This document shows positions 5,114-6,335 of a stretch of 6,335 bases of DNA, in pieces. How positions within the stretch are numbered: position 1 is the first letter of the stretch; each line of letters begins with the position of its first letter. This DNA comes from Treponema sp. (GTDB taxonomy: Bacteria > Spirochaetota > Spirochaetia > Treponematales > Breznakiellaceae). Position numbers and translations under genes: made by a program. The notes under the pieces were generated by a model. It was not told the origin of the DNA and made no database searches. It saw nothing but the letters and a program-made list of their open reading frames with translations. The stretch covers positions 1-6,335 of the forward strand of contig JAISAK010000237.1 of assembly GCA_031266695.1 (NCBI GenBank), given 5' to 3'.

Positions 5114-5961
5114 GCGCCTGGTTTGAAAACGAAATCTTCGGCCCCGCCGGTATCGGCGCGGCGGGCGGCTTCCCGCAGGTGATTACCCTCGTCGGCTCCG
5201 GCGGGAAAACCTCGCTCCTCTGGCATTTGGCGCGCCGCCTTTCGCGGCCGTCCGCGGAGGGGGAAACGCCGGCGGCGGAACAGGGGCACACGGGGTACGC
5301 GCTCCGGCGGGTGCTGGTAAGTCCCAGTACAAAAATGCGCCCTCCCCCGCCGGAAGCAGGCGTCGTCAGGACAATCTTTTCGAAGGACGCCTGCCGGGAA
5401 GGGTCGCGGCGCCCCGCCCCGCCCGGAATTACTTTCGCGGGCAGCTTCAATGAAAAAACCGGCAAGGTCGAATCCCTGCCGCTCCATGAACTGGAACGGC
5501 TCGCCGCCGGATACGATCTTGTCCTTGTCGAAGGCGACGGTTCCCGGGAGCTGCCCCTCAAGGGCTGGGCCGATTACGAGCCGGTAATACCCGCCTGCAC
5601 CACGCTGACCCTCGGTATTCTTCCCCTCAGCCCCCTCGGTATGCCGGCGGACGAAAGGATCATATTCAGGCTGCCGGAATTTTGCGCCCTCTCGGGCGCT
5701 TCGCCCGGCGGGATTCTTGGGGCCGGGCATTTGGCAAGGGTGATAAGCGGAAATCCGGCCGGGGATCGGGCAAAACCGGAAAACCGCGGGCTCTTTGCCT
5801 CGGCGCGGGGAGAGAAAATCCTTTTTTTCAATCAGGTTGAAGACGAGGCCGCCCTTGCGCAGGCAGGGAAAATTGTCTCCCTGCTGCCGTCCGCCTTCCG
5901 CCCGGGCCTTCGCCGCGCCATAGCCGGCAGCGTATGGCAGGACAGGGTTTGGGTACTGTAA
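5101..5961 (+). CDS. yqeC: Putative selenium-dependent hydroxylase accessory protein YqeC
   Basis: A 286-residue cytosolic protein of the YqeC family, found almost only with SelD and selenium-dependent molybdenum hydroxylases and thought to act in their maturation; its biochemical role is unknown. It looks like a P-loop NTPase: VITLVGSGGKTSLLWHL (27-43) is a glycine-rich nucleotide-binding loop, SPSTKMR (74-80) matches the conserved TxTKM-type segment, LVEGDGSRELPLKGW (142-156) is the family's most recognisable motif with acidic residues suited to metal/nucleotide binding, YEPVIP (159-164) follows, and ILFFNQVED (240-248) resembles an NTPase base-specificity strand. The start is GTG at 5101, supported by GGAGAGG (5084-5090) 10 bp upstream and the 13-bp overlap with the previous gene. 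Residues 50-65 and 96-110 look like low-complexity insertions. Last gene of the operon; no clear intrinsic terminator follows. Confidence 0.92.
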   Translation: MEPLSAWFENEIFGPAGIGAAGGFPQVITLVGSGGKTSLLWHLARRLSRPSAEGETPAAEQGHTGYALRRVLVSPSTKMRPPPPEAGVVRTIFSKDACREGSRRPAPPGITFAGSFNEKTGKVESLPLHELERLAAGYDLVLVEGDGSRELPLKGWADYEPVIPACTTLTLGILPLSPLGMPADERIIFRLPEFCALSGASPGGILGAGHLARVISGNPAGDRAKPENRGLFASARGEKILFFNQVEDEAALAQAGKIVSLLPSAFRPGLRRAIAGSVWQDRVWVL

Positions 5962-5969
5962 AACACGGC

Positions 5970-6016
5970 CTCTTCCCTATTGTAAAAAATACATTCAAGG
6001 AAAGGGCTTGTACCCT
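5970..6016. repeat. Imperfect ~46-bp repeat, copy A
   Basis: It starts 9 bp after the yqeC stop and matches 6089-6134 with about seven differences including a 1-nt indel. Shared core: TCTTCCC(T/C)ATTGTAAAAA, then ACATTCAAG, then a CTT(G/A)TACCC end. The copies are 119 bp apart, which suggests parts of a ~119-bp tandem unit. Non-coding on the plus strand. Confidence 0.7.
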
Positions 6017-6064
6017 GGTATCACGAATGAACGGAATATCTTCTACAGTGGGGCTGCCAAAGCC

Positions 6065-6076
6065 GCCGTGCACGGC
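6065..6076. repeat. Perfect 12-bp palindrome inside the repeat unit
   Basis: GCCGTGCACGGC is its own reverse complement and lies between the two ~46-bp repeat copies. It could be a protein-binding site or simply part of the repeat unit. Confidence 0.4.
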
Positions 6077-6088
6077 TTCATACCTTGC

Positions 6089-6134
6089 TTCTTCCCCATT
6101 GTAAAAAGACATTCAAGAAAAGACCTTATACCCC
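6089..6134. repeat. Imperfect ~46-bp repeat, copy B
   Basis: The second copy of the 5970-6016 element, 119 bp downstream. CACGGC precedes both copies, with about 10 extra bases in this one (cacggcttcataccttgc against cacggcc), so similarity extends somewhat beyond the core. After 6136 the two diverge. Confidence 0.7.
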
Positions 6135-6308
6135 TTGGCCTTACCTGCCCAGCGACTTCTGGCCTCCTACAATGAAGGTTGATCGTCAAGGAGAGTAACA
6201 CTATCCGTCAGAGAACAAAGGCGTTCACGGAACAAAGTTGAGGAACATAGGAGCGGGCAGGCAAGGCCTTGAGGTATGATATCTTACCTTGTATGTCTTT
6301 GTTGACGG
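6133..6308. repeat. Nest of long-range inverted repeats, no gene
   Basis: This non-coding stretch has several complementary pairs. GGCCTTACCTGCCC (6137-6150) pairs with GGGCAGGCAAGGCC (6255-6268) with one mismatch. Just inside, CTCCTA (6164-6169) pairs with TAGGAG (6248-6253). CCGTCA and AACAAAG (6205-6210 and 6214-6220) pair with CTTTGTTGACGG (6297-6308) with a 3-nt bulge, but this crosses the first stem and would be a pseudoknot or alternative fold. AGGTATGATATCTTACCT (6272-6289) is a palindrome with one mismatched pair. GAACAAAGG-like words recur at 6213, 6230 and 6243. It resembles a degenerate mobile or structured element of unknown family. The last bases to 6335 show nothing further. 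Confidence 0.45.
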
Positions 6309-6335
6309 AGACAGGGCCAGGGGCTATGTTTAAAC

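Noticed and set aside
4917..5730. Long minus-strand open frames of 214 and 219 residues opposite DUF3343 and yqeC
   Set aside because: They are Arg/Pro/Gly-rich with no recognisable domain, as expected for reverse frames of GC-rich genes; the plus-strand proteins have clear family motifs.
5962..6010. Intrinsic terminator after yqeC
   Set aside because: Only an imperfect pairing (CCTCTTCC with GGAAAGGG) around a large loop and no following T-run, so I do not call it.
5828..6112. 94-residue minus-strand open frame
   Set aside because: More than half lies antisense to yqeC and the rest is repeat DNA with a 119-bp period (not a multiple of three). No family or ribosome binding site supports it.

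Overview
The window is a compact bacterial locus whose genes point to selenium-dependent molybdenum hydroxylase (SDMH) maturation and purine breakdown. In order it holds an NCS2 xanthine/uric acid-type permease (456-1805, +), a MocA-like molybdopterin nucleotidyltransferase (1812-2486, -), a guanine/nucleoside deaminase-like protein (2452-3006, -), selenophosphate synthetase SelD (3110-4231, +), a YedF-type selenium protein (4240-4848, +), a small DUF3343 putative Se/S carrier (4871-5113, +) and the hydroxylase accessory protein YqeC (5101-5961, +). The association of SelD, YedF, YqeC and a MocA-like transferase is the published genomic signature of the third selenium trait, a labile selenium cofactor in molybdenum hydroxylases such as xanthine dehydrogenase and purine hydroxylase. 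The hydroxylase itself, YqeB and SelA/SelB are not in the window.

Layout. Positions 1-313 are non-coding. They carry two copies of a 59-bp direct repeat with hairpin potential, which flank about 180 bp rich in small inverted repeats closed by a long-range 8-bp stem. Positions 314-455 are an AT-rich control region for the permease: a sigma70-like promoter with an extended -10, a perfect palindrome over the predicted transcription start, and a second inverted repeat just before the ribosome binding site. The permease and the mocA-like gene converge with 6 bp between their stop codons. The deaminase and mocA-like genes form a leftward operon. Between deaminase and selD lies a 103-bp AT-rich spacer with a near-consensus promoter in each direction. 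selD-yedF-DUF3343-yqeC form a tight rightward operon with gaps of 8 and 22 bp and then a 13-bp overlap. Positions 5962-6335 have no gene I can support. They hold two copies of a ~46-bp sequence spaced 119 bp apart and a nest of inverted repeats.

Inferred teamwork: the permease imports xanthine or urate, the deaminase could turn guanine into xanthine, and the MocA-like protein finishes the molybdopterin dinucleotide cofactor. SelD makes selenophosphate, YedF and the DUF3343 protein plausibly carry reactive Se/S, and YqeC takes part in putting the active hydroxylase together.

Organism: a bacterium with GC-rich genes, AGGAGG-type ribosome binding sites, sigma70-type promoters and repeat-rich intergenic DNA, probably an anaerobe given the pathway. 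The repeat style and some protein wording recall gut treponemes to me, but that is an impression from memory. A clostridial or other anaerobic host cannot be excluded from the sequence alone.
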